From the NCBI GenBank assembly GCA_036166415.1, contig JAYZHP010000081.1:19696-83695 (forward strand): a stretch of DNA of 64,000 nt. The letters run 5' to 3'. Position 1 is the first letter of the stretch; every line of letters begins with the position of its first letter. Made by a program: the position numbers and the translations under genes. The notes under the pieces are model-generated. The model was not told the origin of the DNA and did no database searches. It saw nothing but the letters and a program-made list of their open reading frames with translations. Below are positions 15,149 through 24,687 of this stretch, piece by piece. This stretch comes from TMED108 sp036166415. GTDB taxonomy: Bacteria; Fidelibacterota; Marinisomatia; Marinisomatales; TCS55.

Positions 15149-18051
15149 CGATCCCGTAGTTCAAGATCTTCATTTTTAGCCGTAAAGCCTAGAGACTCAT
15201 ATACTGATGAATGTAATCGCTGTCTCCAGTCAAAATAGCTCTTTTTCTTATAGGATCGGTCAGGGTGAACTGCATTTGTAAGTAAAATGACAAAAATTTG
15301 GTTTTCTTTATCAATCCATAGTGAGGTACCTGTATATCCTGTATGCCCAAAACTATCTTTTGATAAATATACACCTCCTGAAGATTTTCCAGATGGAGTA
15401 TCCCATCCAATACCATAAGAATTACCCTCTACTTCATTTGACCTCGTTGTAAACTGAATAATTGTCTCTTCCATAAAAATTCTCTTCCATCCATATCGGC
15501 CACCATTCAGCATCATTTGTGAAAAAATAGCCAGGTCCTTTGCCGTAGAAAAAAGACCAGCATGCCCAGCAACACCACCTAAGCTATGCGCATTTTCATC
15601 ATGAACAAATCCTCTAATCAATTTTTGGTGAAATTTGCTATTTTCAGTTGGAACAATTCGCTGAAGTTTTTCCATAGAAGGGTTATAAAATGTAGAATTC
15701 ATTCCAAGCGGTTTGAACACTACCGAATCAACATATTCATCCAATGATTGCTGCGATGCAACCTCAACAACTTTACCTAGTACGATTAAACCAATATCTG
15801 AGTATATGAGTGTGTCGCTGGATGCTCTTTGAGGTTCCGTATTAAAAATAGAGTCCAACCGAGTCTGCTGATTTCCATCCATTAAGTAGTACTGTTTAAA
15901 TGGTGGAAGGCCTGCTGTATGTGTTATGAGCTGCTGAATCGTAGTGTTTTCTTTTTGTCTAAAAAACTTATCTTGCTGTCCTCTGAATTCTGGAACAAAA
16001 TCAATAACTCTATCGCTAAGTTTAAGTTTTTTTTCTTCTACAAGATTCATGATAGCTGATGTAGTTGATATTACTTTCGTAATTGAAGCTAGATCAAAAA
16101 TATTACCCCTTGCTGTAGGATTACTCTTTAAATAGGTATGATAACCAAATGCTTCGTGTAAAAAGATTTTACCATTTTTTGCAGCAAGAATAACGCCACC
16201 AGGAAAAGCTGAATCTTGCACCGCATCATTTAGCATTATTGTAATTGGTGCGATATCTACTCCAATTTCATTTGCCCTAATTGTCATTAATTCAGTACCT
16301 GGTTCCAATGGATTTTCTTGTTCTACCCACGGTTGCGACTCTATATATAACCCTGAGCCTCTATTGGCGATATCTGGTATTGTAACAGGTAATATGCCGC
16401 TTGCATTAGATTTGCCCATTAATAATTTTGCTACAGCGTCTTGCATAATTCCGCTTCCTTTATATGCACATATATATACAGGCGCACTAGGAAAATCTTG
16501 AATTAAATATGGACTACCAAAGCTTGTCACCACTACCTTACTGCTTTTATTAATTAATCTATTAATTAAATCGGCCTCAACTTCTGGTAAAAAAATATTA
16601 TCCTTCCATTCTACAGGGTTAGCAAATGCATTAACAAAAACTATTTTTTCATCTGGAATTTGTTTGAATATATAATCTGCGATTGCCAAGCTATCAGATT
16701 TGTCAATTTGAAATGTTTTTATCTTTCGCTTACTTTGTCGAAGTTGCTTAGTTAAGCTGCTTTCAGTGTGATTGTTTGGCCCATCATAAAGATCAATTAC
16801 ATATATATCTTCATTAAGCTCAGGATTTAATGGCAAAATATTATTATCATTCTTTACCACCGTAAGTGATCTTGATGCTATTTCATCTGCGGTTTCGAAA
16901 TTAATCTTTTTGCCCATATCCAAGTGAGTTTTATCAGCTGATATCGCTGGATCTTTATGCAGTCCAACTTTTTCCTTCATCTTTAAAATTTTAATGACCG
17001 ATTGATTAATTCTCTGCTCAGTAATGATTCCGTCCAGCACCGCACGCTCTACCAGATCGATTGACTCTTTCATTTTGTTGTTTTGAATAATGATATCAGA
17101 ACCAGCATTAATGGTAGCGATTAAAGCGTAAGCGTCTGAATAATTTTTTATTATCCCTCCCATGCCCATTGCATCGGTGATTATTGCCCCATCAAAACCA
17201 AGATTATTTTTTAATATATCTTTTATCCAAAATGAGGAGAGCGTAGCTGGGTCATCAGCATTTTTTTGATAATCAGGAGCGTTAACATGGGCAACCATAA
17301 TGGCATCGACTCCTGCATTAATTGCATTTCTAAATGGAGGAATTTCCACAGTCCATAGTCTGGAAGAGTCACTTGGTATTTGAGCTAGCGCAGAGTGAGA
17401 ATCTGTTTCTGTATCACCGTGTCCAGGAAAATGCTTTGCGGTCGCTAGCATGTTATAGTCATGAAGGCCTTTTATGAACTCTTTTGAATAGCGATAAACT
17501 GAATCCGGATCCTCACCAAATGATCGCGTATTGATAATCGGATTTTTAGGATTATTATTAACATCAACCACAGGAGCTAAATTAAAATGTATTCCAACTG
17601 CTCGACTTTCGACAGCAGAGATTCTTCCTGCTTCATAGGCATATTGTGGGTCACCTGTTGCTGCAATTGCCATCATGGGTGGCAATGTTACAGCGCCACT
17701 ATACCTTCGACCCAGGCCAGATTCTATATCAGCCTCAACTAACATAGGGACCTTTGATGCTTTTTGCATTTTATTTAAAAGAGTTAATGCGCTGCCTGCT
17801 TCTCCAAACCAAATATGCAAAACCCCAATTCCATCCGATGATATGAGCTTTTCAATCTCTTTCCATTCATCGCTTTCATAGTTCATGAATTTCATATTCA
17901 TTCTATAGACCATCATTTGCGCAATCTTCTCTCTTAATGATAATTTTTTAAGTGTAGATTCTGCCCATGATGATTCTAAAGAGGAAATTGTTCCAGCTCC
18001 AGAGCAGGTCAAAAATATAATCGAGAAAAGTAGAGTAAATATCCTAAACAT
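15133..18051 (-). CDS. GH3 beta-N-acetylhexosaminidase fused to a serine beta-lactamase-type hydrolase
   Basis: A 972-residue exported lipoprotein (FSIIFLTCSG, Cys16). Residues about 30-390 are a NagZ-type GH3 domain with KHFPGHGDTETDSH (206-219), whose Asp217/His219 form the expected dyad, and the nucleophile Asp293 in IITDAMGMGG. Residues about 400-570 look like the GH3 C-terminal alpha/beta domain. The remainder (about 600-950) is a class C beta-lactamase/esterase-like domain with SITK (SxxK), YSD in the Tyr position and GHTGYTG (HTG triad). This two-enzyme fusion is common in Bacteroidetes relatives. It would remove GlcNAc and cut a peptide or ester outside the cytoplasm. It starts the minus operon and is divergent from cytosolic NagZ. 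Confidence 0.92.
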   Translation of the reverse strand: MFRIFTLLFSIIFLTCSGAGTISSLESSWAESTLKKLSLREKIAQMMVYRMNMKFMNYESDEWKEIEKLISSDGIGVLHIWFGEAGSALTLLNKMQKASKVPMLVEADIESGLGRRYSGAVTLPPMMAIAATGDPQYAYEAGRISAVESRAVGIHFNLAPVVDVNNNPKNPIINTRSFGEDPDSVYRYSKEFIKGLHDYNMLATAKHFPGHGDTETDSHSALAQIPSDSSRLWTVEIPPFRNAINAGVDAIMVAHVNAPDYQKNADDPATLSSFWIKDILKNNLGFDGAIITDAMGMGGIIKNYSDAYALIATINAGSDIIIQNNKMKESIDLVERAVLDGIITEQRINQSVIKILKMKEKVGLHKDPAISADKTHLDMGKKINFETADEIASRSLTVVKNDNNILPLNPELNEDIYVIDLYDGPNNHTESSLTKQLRQSKRKIKTFQIDKSDSLAIADYIFKQIPDEKIVFVNAFANPVEWKDNIFLPEVEADLINRLINKSSKVVVTSFGSPYLIQDFPSAPVYICAYKGSGIMQDAVAKLLMGKSNASGILPVTIPDIANRGSGLYIESQPWVEQENPLEPGTELMTIRANEIGVDIAPITIMLNDAVQDSAFPGGVILAAKNGKIFLHEAFGYHTYLKSNPTARGNIFDLASITKVISTTSAIMNLVEEKKLKLSDRVIDFVPEFRGQQDKFFRQKENTTIQQLITHTAGLPPFKQYYLMDGNQQTRLDSIFNTEPQRASSDTLIYSDIGLIVLGKVVEVASQQSLDEYVDSVVFKPLGMNSTFYNPSMEKLQRIVPTENSKFHQKLIRGFVHDENAHSLGGVAGHAGLFSTAKDLAIFSQMMLNGGRYGWKRIFMEETIIQFTTRSNEVEGNSYGIGWDTPSGKSSGGVYLSKDSFGHTGYTGTSLWIDKENQIFVILLTNAVHPDRSYKKKSYFDWRQRLHSSVYESLGFTAKNEDLELRDRWKRE

Positions 18052-18112
18052 AATATGATAAAAATTAACTTTACTTCCCTTATTAAATCTTTAACTTTAT
18101 TAAATTATTAAT

Positions 18113-19165
18113 ATGAAAAATATATCCCCTAATGTGCCAGAATTAATCGGTCAAATGATAATGGTTGGAATGAAAGGCCATGATGACGCTGCAGCAAAAG
18201 ATTTCTTTGAATTAAATCAAGGTCATCAAATTGGCGGAATCATACTATACGATGAAGATATCACAATCTCTCCACCCTCACTTCATAATATAAGATCTCC
18301 AAAACAATTGCAGAAATTAACATCTTGCCTTCAGCGCTTAAGCGATATTCCTTTATTGATTGGAATAGACCAAGAAGGTGGAAAGGTAAGTAGATTAAAA
18401 GCAAAGTACGGGTTTGATTCTTCAATTAGCTGGGAAAATTTGGGAAAGATTAATGACCTTGAACAAACCGCTAGTGAAGCGCTTCGTACAGCTAAAACCC
18501 TAAAGGAAAATGGAATAAATCTGAATTTTGCACCTGTATTGGATCTATTATTATCAAAAGATAATATCATTATACAAAAGCAGCGATCATTTTCCTCAAA
18601 TCCACATAATGTTGCTGATCATGCAAAAATAGTCATTGATACATATTTAGATCATAATATAATTGCTACAGCAAAACATTTTCCAGGCCAAGGAAGTTCA
18701 GTTGGTGACACCCATGAAGGATGGGTAGATGTCTCTGAATCATGGTCAGAAAAAGAGCTTTTACCCTATCAAAATCTTATTGATTCAGGTACTATTTCAG
18801 CAATTATGACTTCGCATTTATTTAATAAATACCTTGATGATAAATATCCAGCAACACTATCAAAAACAATCATAACAGATTTATTAAGAAAAAAAATGAA
18901 TTTCACTGGCGTGATAATTAGCGATGACCCCCAAATGAAGGCATTGACAAATAAATATAGATTAGAAGAAATAATTGAACTAATGATCAATGCTGGTGTG
19001 GATATTTTCTGCTTTGGAAATAACTTAGAATACGATCCGGACATAGTAATAAAAATACATCATATTATTGATGATTTATTGAAAAGAAATAGAATAACAA
19101 TTTCAAGGTTAGTAAAATCTTATGATAGAATAATTAATCTAAAATCTATGATTGGAATTAAATGA
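18113..19165 (+). CDS. nagZ: Cytosolic GH3 beta-N-acetylhexosaminidase (NagZ)
   Basis: This 350-residue GH3 enzyme has no signal peptide. NagZ removes GlcNAc from GlcNAc-anhydroMurNAc peptides inside the cell. Visible are IGIDQEGGKVSRL, KHFPGQGSSVGDTHEGW (DTH dyad, short NagZ-style loop) and the nucleophile in VIISDDPQMKAL. Length matches NagZ (about 340). It opens the second plus operon, 61 bases from the divergent GH3-beta-lactamase gene. Its stop overlaps the kinase start (ATGA), and AmpG permease lies three genes on, which is the expected context for muropeptide recycling. The two GH3 genes thus form an exported/cytosolic pair. Confidence 0.9.
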   Translation: MKNISPNVPELIGQMIMVGMKGHDDAAAKDFFELNQGHQIGGIILYDEDITISPPSLHNIRSPKQLQKLTSCLQRLSDIPLLIGIDQEGGKVSRLKAKYGFDSSISWENLGKINDLEQTASEALRTAKTLKENGINLNFAPVLDLLLSKDNIIIQKQRSFSSNPHNVADHAKIVIDTYLDHNIIATAKHFPGQGSSVGDTHEGWVDVSESWSEKELLPYQNLIDSGTISAIMTSHLFNKYLDDKYPATLSKTIITDLLRKKMNFTGVIISDDPQMKALTNKYRLEEIIELMINAGVDIFCFGNNLEYDPDIVIKIHHIIDDLLKRNRITISRLVKSYDRIINLKSMIGIK

Positions 19166-20169
19166 AAATACTTGGAATTGATGGGGGTGCCTCAAAAGTA
19201 TCGGGAGCTATTATCGAACGAATAAATGAAGATACTTTTGAGATATCAGGAAAAATAATTGAACTACACTATAAAGATCATCCATCCTTTGATCATTCCT
19301 TTCAACCTGTTGATTTAACAGAACAATTAAATGATGCATTGATATTGCAAAAAGAAAAAGACCAAGGAGGTGTATATATAGAAACATTGTTAAATGTCAT
19401 TAAACAATTAGGTGGAAATACAGATTCATTTATTTCTATTGCTATGCCTGGAATTAAATCAAATGATAAAAAAGGTATTCAAGTGATGTCTAATGGGCCA
19501 AGATTGCCTGATCTATGTAAAAAAATCCAAAATGCGATTGAACCTTCTAGTAATATTTCAAATATTGAAAGTGATTCTGATATGTGTGCATGGGGTGAAG
19601 AATTTGCAATAAACGGTTTTTTCAGAGACATAAATAATGCCTACTATATGGGTGGCGGTACTGGAATCGCAGATGGAATGAAATTAAATAATCAATTGCT
19701 GAGTTTTGATAGCCAATCAAGCTGGATTGCTAAAACTTGGGAGCTAAAATCAAGCAATGGAAGTTCTATTGAGTCTCTTATATCAATGCCAGCAATCAAT
19801 AGTCTTTCAGAAAAATCTGTCATATCTATCAGTAAGATTTTAGCATTGTTGATTTTTGAAAGAGTCCGGACAATTTATGAAGGTTGGGATAATCAGTTTA
19901 TTATAGAAAGAAAGATTGATAAATCACATTCTTATCATGGAATATTATTGGATCGAATAGTTATTGGGCAGAGATTATCACAATATCTTAACTCCAATGT
20001 TGGAATTAATATCTTTCAACAAGTAAAAACTAGCTTTAATGAACTTTGCGCACATCATGGTGGAGCTATTAAAGAGCATTTTTTAAATGATGATAGGATT
20101 GTATTGTCAAGCTTAAGAGAAGCTCCCATTATTGGATTAGGATCAAAAGCATGGATGGAAATTTCATGA
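19162..20169 (+). CDS. ASKHA (ROK/BadF-type) amino-sugar kinase candidate
   Basis: This 335-residue protein begins with the phosphate-1 motif ILGIDGGASKVSGAI (3-17) and has a second glycine motif, YYMGGGTGIADG, near residues 166-177. Asp in ESDSDMCAWGEE fits the connect/catalytic region. The fold pattern is that of actin-like sugar kinases (ROK or N-acetylglucosamine kinase). The CXCGXXGC zinc motif of typical ROK proteins is absent, so it is a divergent member. Its position between nagZ and spoIID, four bases overlapping nagZ, suggests that it phosphorylates GlcNAc or MurNAc released by NagZ. AnmK-type activity on anhydroMurNAc is possible but not indicated by clear AnmK motifs. Confidence 0.7.
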   Translation: MKILGIDGGASKVSGAIIERINEDTFEISGKIIELHYKDHPSFDHSFQPVDLTEQLNDALILQKEKDQGGVYIETLLNVIKQLGGNTDSFISIAMPGIKSNDKKGIQVMSNGPRLPDLCKKIQNAIEPSSNISNIESDSDMCAWGEEFAINGFFRDINNAYYMGGGTGIADGMKLNNQLLSFDSQSSWIAKTWELKSSNGSSIESLISMPAINSLSEKSVISISKILALLIFERVRTIYEGWDNQFIIERKIDKSHSYHGILLDRIVIGQRLSQYLNSNVGINIFQQVKTSFNELCAHHGGAIKEHFLNDDRIVLSSLREAPIIGLGSKAWMEIS

Positions 20170-21410
20170 CTTCTAAAATCGCTCCATCTAAAGAACCTAT
20201 TATCAGAGTAGGTATAATCCTGCCAGCAGATAATATTAAAAATATCGAGCTTGTTTTATCAGAAAGTGATTCTTTTGAAATTGAGACGAATGAGAAGATT
20301 TACCCTTCTTGTAAAAATAATTCTAATATAACAATCTCTCTTAATGATGAGAAGATGAGGATAAATGAATTAGGCGTTATAACAAAAAAAATAGTAATAA
20401 ATCCAACCATTGATTCAAGCAAAAATTTTTCCATGATCAAGGAAGTGGTAGCTGGTAGAGGATTTCATTGGGAAAAAGTAGTCGATATAAAATATTGGGG
20501 CAGTCTTGAATTTGTGATCATTGAAAATAATATAATGGTCATAAATGAATTAAAACTAGAAGACTATCTAAAATGTGTTGCAACTTCAGAGATGAGCCAA
20601 TATTGCCCGAAAGAATTTCTCATCTCACAAACAATAGTTGCTCGCTCATGGCTACTTGCAAGCTCTGAGCAAAAACATGAATCGCAAGGCTTTGATGTAT
20701 GCAATGATGATTGCTGCCAAAGATATCAAGGTATGGATAATTGTACTATTGAATCAATAGAAGCTGCTAATCAATCACATGGTAAGGTATTAATTTTTGA
20801 TAATTCTATTTGTGATACTAGATACTCAAAATCCTGTGGCGGTAAAACAGAGAATTATGAAAATGTCTGGTCCGGCAAGCCAGTTCCATATCTGATTTCA
20901 ATTAATGATTGTGATGAACAAGGAGTTAATTATTGCAATCCATCACAATTTCCTGAGAAATCAATTACAAGATTTATTGGATCTGTAGATGAAGATCTAG
21001 AGTATTATCATTGGAATCATGAAGTTAAAAATCAATCAATTATAAAGCATCTAAAGAATTATTATGACACGTATGCAAAAGCGATTGTAAATATTATAGC
21101 TTTGGAAATAGGAAAATCAGGCAGGATATATAACTTAGATGTTATTTACATAGATCAAGAAAATAAGGAAAAGAGCTTGATTGTTGAATCGGAATATAAA
21201 ATTAGAGACCTTTTATCAGATTCTTTCCTATTCAGCTCTGCATTTACTATAGAAAAAAAAGAGCAAGGATTCAATCTAAATGGCAAAGGATGGGGACATG
21301 GAGTTGGTTTGTGCCAGATTGGTGCTTTGAGCATGGCATTATCAGGAAAAAATTCAAATCAAATACTTAGTCATTATTATCCGGGAACAGAAATAATAAA
21401 TATATATTAG
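20151..21410 (+). CDS. SpoIID/LytB-domain protein
   Basis: A 419-residue protein with the SpoIID domain. It shows IIENNIMVINELKLEDYLKC, VATSEM with the family catalytic Glu, SQTIVARSWLL, and the C-terminal signature GKGWGHGVGLCQIGA. SpoIID enzymes are lytic transglycosylases acting on denuded glycan strands; relatives enhance amidases. The first ATG is at 20151, with AGGA eight bases upstream. A second ATG at 20166 overlaps the kinase stop (ATGA), would give 414 residues and is equally likely. From either start there is no signal peptide or N-terminal helix, which is odd for an enzyme of murein. Several Cys residues (CNDDCC, CDEQ...YC) also point to a reducing compartment. It may act on imported fragments (inference). 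Confidence 0.83.
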   Translation: MDGNFMTSKIAPSKEPIIRVGIILPADNIKNIELVLSESDSFEIETNEKIYPSCKNNSNITISLNDEKMRINELGVITKKIVINPTIDSSKNFSMIKEVVAGRGFHWEKVVDIKYWGSLEFVIIENNIMVINELKLEDYLKCVATSEMSQYCPKEFLISQTIVARSWLLASSEQKHESQGFDVCNDDCCQRYQGMDNCTIESIEAANQSHGKVLIFDNSICDTRYSKSCGGKTENYENVWSGKPVPYLISINDCDEQGVNYCNPSQFPEKSITRFIGSVDEDLEYYHWNHEVKNQSIIKHLKNYYDTYAKAIVNIIALEIGKSGRIYNLDVIYIDQENKEKSLIVESEYKIRDLLSDSFLFSSAFTIEKKEQGFNLNGKGWGHGVGLCQIGALSMALSGKNSNQILSHYYPGTEIINIY

Positions 21411-22697
21411 ATGAATAGCTATTCAAAAACAAAAGGATGGTCTTGGGTTCCTAGTCTATATTTTGCAGAAGGACTGCCATATGCATTCGTGATGATTGTA
21501 TCTGTAGTATTATATAAAAACCTAAATATATCCAATACAGATATAGCTTTATATACCAGTTGGCTTTATTTACCATGGGTTATTAAGCCGTTGTGGAGTC
21601 CGTTCGTGGATATAATTAAAACAAAGCGATATTGGATAGTGCTTACACAGCTCATTATTGGAGCAAGCCTAGCAGGTGTTGCTTTCGCGATACCTACTAC
21701 TAATACACTACAATATACATTAGCATTCTTTTGGCTCATGGCATTTAGCTCATCAACTCATGATATCGCAGCTGATGGATTTTACATGCTAGGATTATCC
21801 AGCCATGATCAATCCTGGTTTATTGGAATTAGAAATACTTTTTATCGGTTTGCGATTCTTTTTGGACAGGGAATTATTATCATTATTGCTGGTCAATTAG
21901 AGAATATCACTGGAAATCTTAAACTTGCTTGGTCATTAGTTTTTGGAATTTTATCAGGGCTATTTATCCTTTTAGCTATCTATCATAAATGGGTTTTGCC
22001 TCAACCGAAAAATGATCAAGAAGAATTCAATATTTCTAAGAAGGATATTATAAAAGAATACTTTGAGATTATTAAAGCTTATTTTAAAAAGCCTCAAATT
22101 TTACTGATTATTTCTTTTATCTTACTCTATAGATTCGGAGAAGCGCAGTTGGTAAAAATCGCTCCATTATTCATGCTTGATTCCCTTGAATCAGGAGGAT
22201 TGGGTCTATCAACATCAGAATATGGGTTCATTTATGGCACTCTAGGCGTAGCAATGCTAACCCTGGGAGGTATTGTTGGTGGATTTTTTATAGCAAAGAA
22301 TGGATTAAAGTATTGGATAATTTGGATGGCGCTAGCAATGAAATTACCTGATCTAGTTTATATCTATATGGCCTATTCGCAACCAGAGAATATGACACTT
22401 ATAGGTTTTCTCGTATCTGTAGAACAGTTTGGTTATGGATTTGGCTTTACTGCTTATCTACTTTATATGATGATGATTGCTGATGGTAATCATAAAACTG
22501 CGCATTACGCAATATGCACAGGGATCATGGCGTTAGGTATGATGGTTCCAGGTATGTTTAGTGGAGCAATTCAAGAAAGCTTAGGTTATACAAACTTTTT
22601 TTACTGGGTTATGTTTTCCACCATCCCAGGATTAATTTTGATTAAATTTATTTCTATTGATTCAAGTTTTGGATTAAATAAGGACTCAAATAAATGA
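21411..22697 (+). CDS. ampG: AmpG-like muropeptide permease (MFS)
   Basis: This 428-residue major facilitator protein has about 12 membrane helices. AmpG-type landmarks are the N-terminal YFAEGLPYAFV, WLYLPWVIKPLWSPFVD between helices 2 and 3, and SSSTHDIAADGFYM in helix 4-5, close to the THDIAxDG motif of AmpG and acetyl-CoA transporters. The family imports GlcNAc-anhydroMurNAc and its peptides by proton symport. It begins directly after the spoIID stop and overlaps the next gene by 4 bases. The nagZ and sugar-kinase neighbours support the substrate assignment, which is otherwise only a family-level inference. Confidence 0.85.
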   Translation: MNSYSKTKGWSWVPSLYFAEGLPYAFVMIVSVVLYKNLNISNTDIALYTSWLYLPWVIKPLWSPFVDIIKTKRYWIVLTQLIIGASLAGVAFAIPTTNTLQYTLAFFWLMAFSSSTHDIAADGFYMLGLSSHDQSWFIGIRNTFYRFAILFGQGIIIIIAGQLENITGNLKLAWSLVFGILSGLFILLAIYHKWVLPQPKNDQEEFNISKKDIIKEYFEIIKAYFKKPQILLIISFILLYRFGEAQLVKIAPLFMLDSLESGGLGLSTSEYGFIYGTLGVAMLTLGGIVGGFFIAKNGLKYWIIWMALAMKLPDLVYIYMAYSQPENMTLIGFLVSVEQFGYGFGFTAYLLYMMMIADGNHKTAHYAICTGIMALGMMVPGMFSGAIQESLGYTNFFYWVMFSTIPGLILIKFISIDSSFGLNKDSNK

Positions 22698-23815
22698 ATA
22701 AGATAAATAGAATATTAGCTCTAGATACTTTTCGTGGTGCAACTATTGCATTGATGATTATAGTAAACAACCCAGGTACTTGGTCACATGTCTATGGTCC
22801 ACTTAGACACGCTCAATGGCATGGATGCACTTTGACAGATTTAGTTTTTCCATTTTTTCTTTTTATTGTTGGCATAGCAATGAGTTTTTCATTTAAAAAG
22901 TATGATATTTGTAAAACCGGTCCATTATTTAATAAGATAGTATTTCGAACAATATCAATATTCTCCCTTGGACTGATTTTGAATGCATTTCCATTTATTA
23001 GACAAGATTGGGATTGGTCTTCATTTAGAATTTTAGGAGTATTGCAAAGAATTGCTCTTGCTTATTTTATTGCTGCATTTATTATTCTAAGAGCAAATGT
23101 AAAGGGATTGGTTCAAATATCATTTTTTATATTAATACTATATTGGATAGCTTTATATGCTTATGGGCTAATAAGCGGTCTTGACCCATATGCCTTGAAT
23201 TCTAATTTACCTCTTGTTATAGATAGAATAATTCTTGGAGAGAGTCATTTGTATGGAGGAACTGGAATACAATTTGACCCAGAAGGCCTCCTAAGCACAT
23301 TTCCATCCGCAGTTACTGTAATTATAGGGTTCCTCGTAGGTACAATGATTAAAACAACAAAAGATCACAATGATAATTGCCAGAGAATGCTCATTTTGGG
23401 CTCTCTAATGATTATTTTGGGATGGATTTGGGGATTTATGTTTCCTATCAACAAGCAATTATGGACTAGTTCTTACGTTCTCTACACTGCAGGAATAGGA
23501 ACGATTATATTGTCAACAATGATATGGATAATTGATATTTTGAAATACAATAAATGGGCATTCCCATTTATTGTATTCGGATCAAATTCTATTTTTATAT
23601 ATGCCTTATCAGGTATTTGGGCGAAGATTCTATTGAAAATTCGGTTTAGCCTAAATGGTGATGAGATTTCAGGTTATTCATATTTATATCAAACAGTCTT
23701 TTTACCAATAGCTGGAAATACTAATGGGTCTCTTTTATTTGCAATCTTTCACGTATTTGCATTTTGGTTAATTTTATTTTGGATGTATAAAAAGAAGATC
23801 TTTATCAAGCTTTAA
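22694..23815 (+). CDS. nagX: NagX/HGSNAT-like membrane acyltransferase (DUF5009)
   Basis: A 373-residue, about ten-helix protein of the heparan-alpha-glucosaminide N-acetyltransferase-like family. Signatures are LDTFRGATIALMIIVNNPG near the N-terminus, PLRHAQWHGCTLTDLVFPFFLF with the family His pair, ILGVLQRIALAY, and TSSYVLYTAGIG. Family members are linked to amino-sugar catabolism (NagX) or transmembrane acetylation. Placement in the nagZ-kinase-ampG operon agrees with an amino-sugar role. Its ATG overlaps the ampG stop, and its end overlaps the end of the converging EamA gene by 4 bases. Confidence 0.85.
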   Translation: MNKINRILALDTFRGATIALMIIVNNPGTWSHVYGPLRHAQWHGCTLTDLVFPFFLFIVGIAMSFSFKKYDICKTGPLFNKIVFRTISIFSLGLILNAFPFIRQDWDWSSFRILGVLQRIALAYFIAAFIILRANVKGLVQISFFILILYWIALYAYGLISGLDPYALNSNLPLVIDRIILGESHLYGGTGIQFDPEGLLSTFPSAVTVIIGFLVGTMIKTTKDHNDNCQRMLILGSLMIILGWIWGFMFPINKQLWTSSYVLYTAGIGTIILSTMIWIIDILKYNKWAFPFIVFGSNSIFIYALSGIWAKILLKIRFSLNGDEISGYSYLYQTVFLPIAGNTNGSLLFAIFHVFAFWLILFWMYKKKIFIKL

Positions 23816-24663
23816 TCTAATCCATACTTTATTGAGGCGATAATTGACGTGATAATAATTATTGCTCCAATAGCAAAGAACTCCATATTAATACTTTTTG
23901 AAAAAAATATTATTTCAACAAATAAACCTATGGGGACAACTAAATTATTCATTACAGCTAAAGTTCCATTATTAACGAGGGTTGCCCCGTAATTCCAGAA
24001 ACAATATCCCAGTCCAGATGCAGCAATTCCAAGCCAAATTATTAGTATCCAATGCATAGATGAGGTTGGGGCAGAAAAACCATATGGTGAAATTATTAGG
24101 CCAATTGAACTCGCTATTAAGGCTCCTAAAAAGAAAAAAGCAAAATCATTTCGAATGTTTAGTTGATTTGGATCAGTTATTTTTATTCTTCTATAAAGAA
24201 TTTGTCCACACGCAAAACACAGATTGGCTAATTGTATCAATAAAAACCCAATAATATCATTTTGGTCAAAATAAGTACTGCGGATTAATCCAGCTCCAGA
24301 TATTGATAAAAATGATAGTGCGAAGATCGGTAATTTAAATTTTCTATCTAGAATATTTGAAATCAATACTACATAAAATGGTGTTGTTACAGTAAACAAA
24401 AGAATTCTTTGCACTGTGGTATAGTTGAATGCACTTAAATAAAATATATACATTAATCCTAATTGTAATGCTCCAATAGAAATCATTCTAATGAAGTAGT
24501 TATAAGGAGTATTGATTTTTAGCCAAGGTAGAAAAAATATAAATGCCAGTAAGGAGCGTAGAAATGCAAGTGTCCAAGAATTTATTTCGGGTGTTAAATA
24601 ATTACCGATTAAACTAAATGATAAGGACCATATGATTGTTGTGATAATAAGATAAAGCATCAA
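23812..24663 (-). CDS. EamA/DMT-family transporter
   Basis: A 283-residue hydrophobic protein with about ten helices and the duplicated five-helix EamA plan. The N-terminal half includes ITTIIWSLSFSLIGNYLTPE and LAFLRSLLAFIFFLPW; the second half includes IIWLGIAASGLGYCFWNYG, a typical second EamA repeat segment. DMT transporters export amino acids, nucleotides or other metabolites. The substrate is unknown. It follows the DUF5916 gene by 24 bases and is the last gene of the minus-strand run that begins with the HD-GYP gene. Confidence 0.85.
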   Translation of the reverse strand: MMLYLIITTIIWSLSFSLIGNYLTPEINSWTLAFLRSLLAFIFFLPWLKINTPYNYFIRMISIGALQLGLMYIFYLSAFNYTTVQRILLFTVTTPFYVVLISNILDRKFKLPIFALSFLSISGAGLIRSTYFDQNDIIGFLLIQLANLCFACGQILYRRIKITDPNQLNIRNDFAFFFLGALIASSIGLIISPYGFSAPTSSMHWILIIWLGIAASGLGYCFWNYGATLVNNGTLAVMNNLVVPIGLFVEIIFFSKSINMEFFAIGAIIIITSIIASIKYGLD

Positions 24664-24687
24664 TTCATTTTAAATAAGAATAGATAT

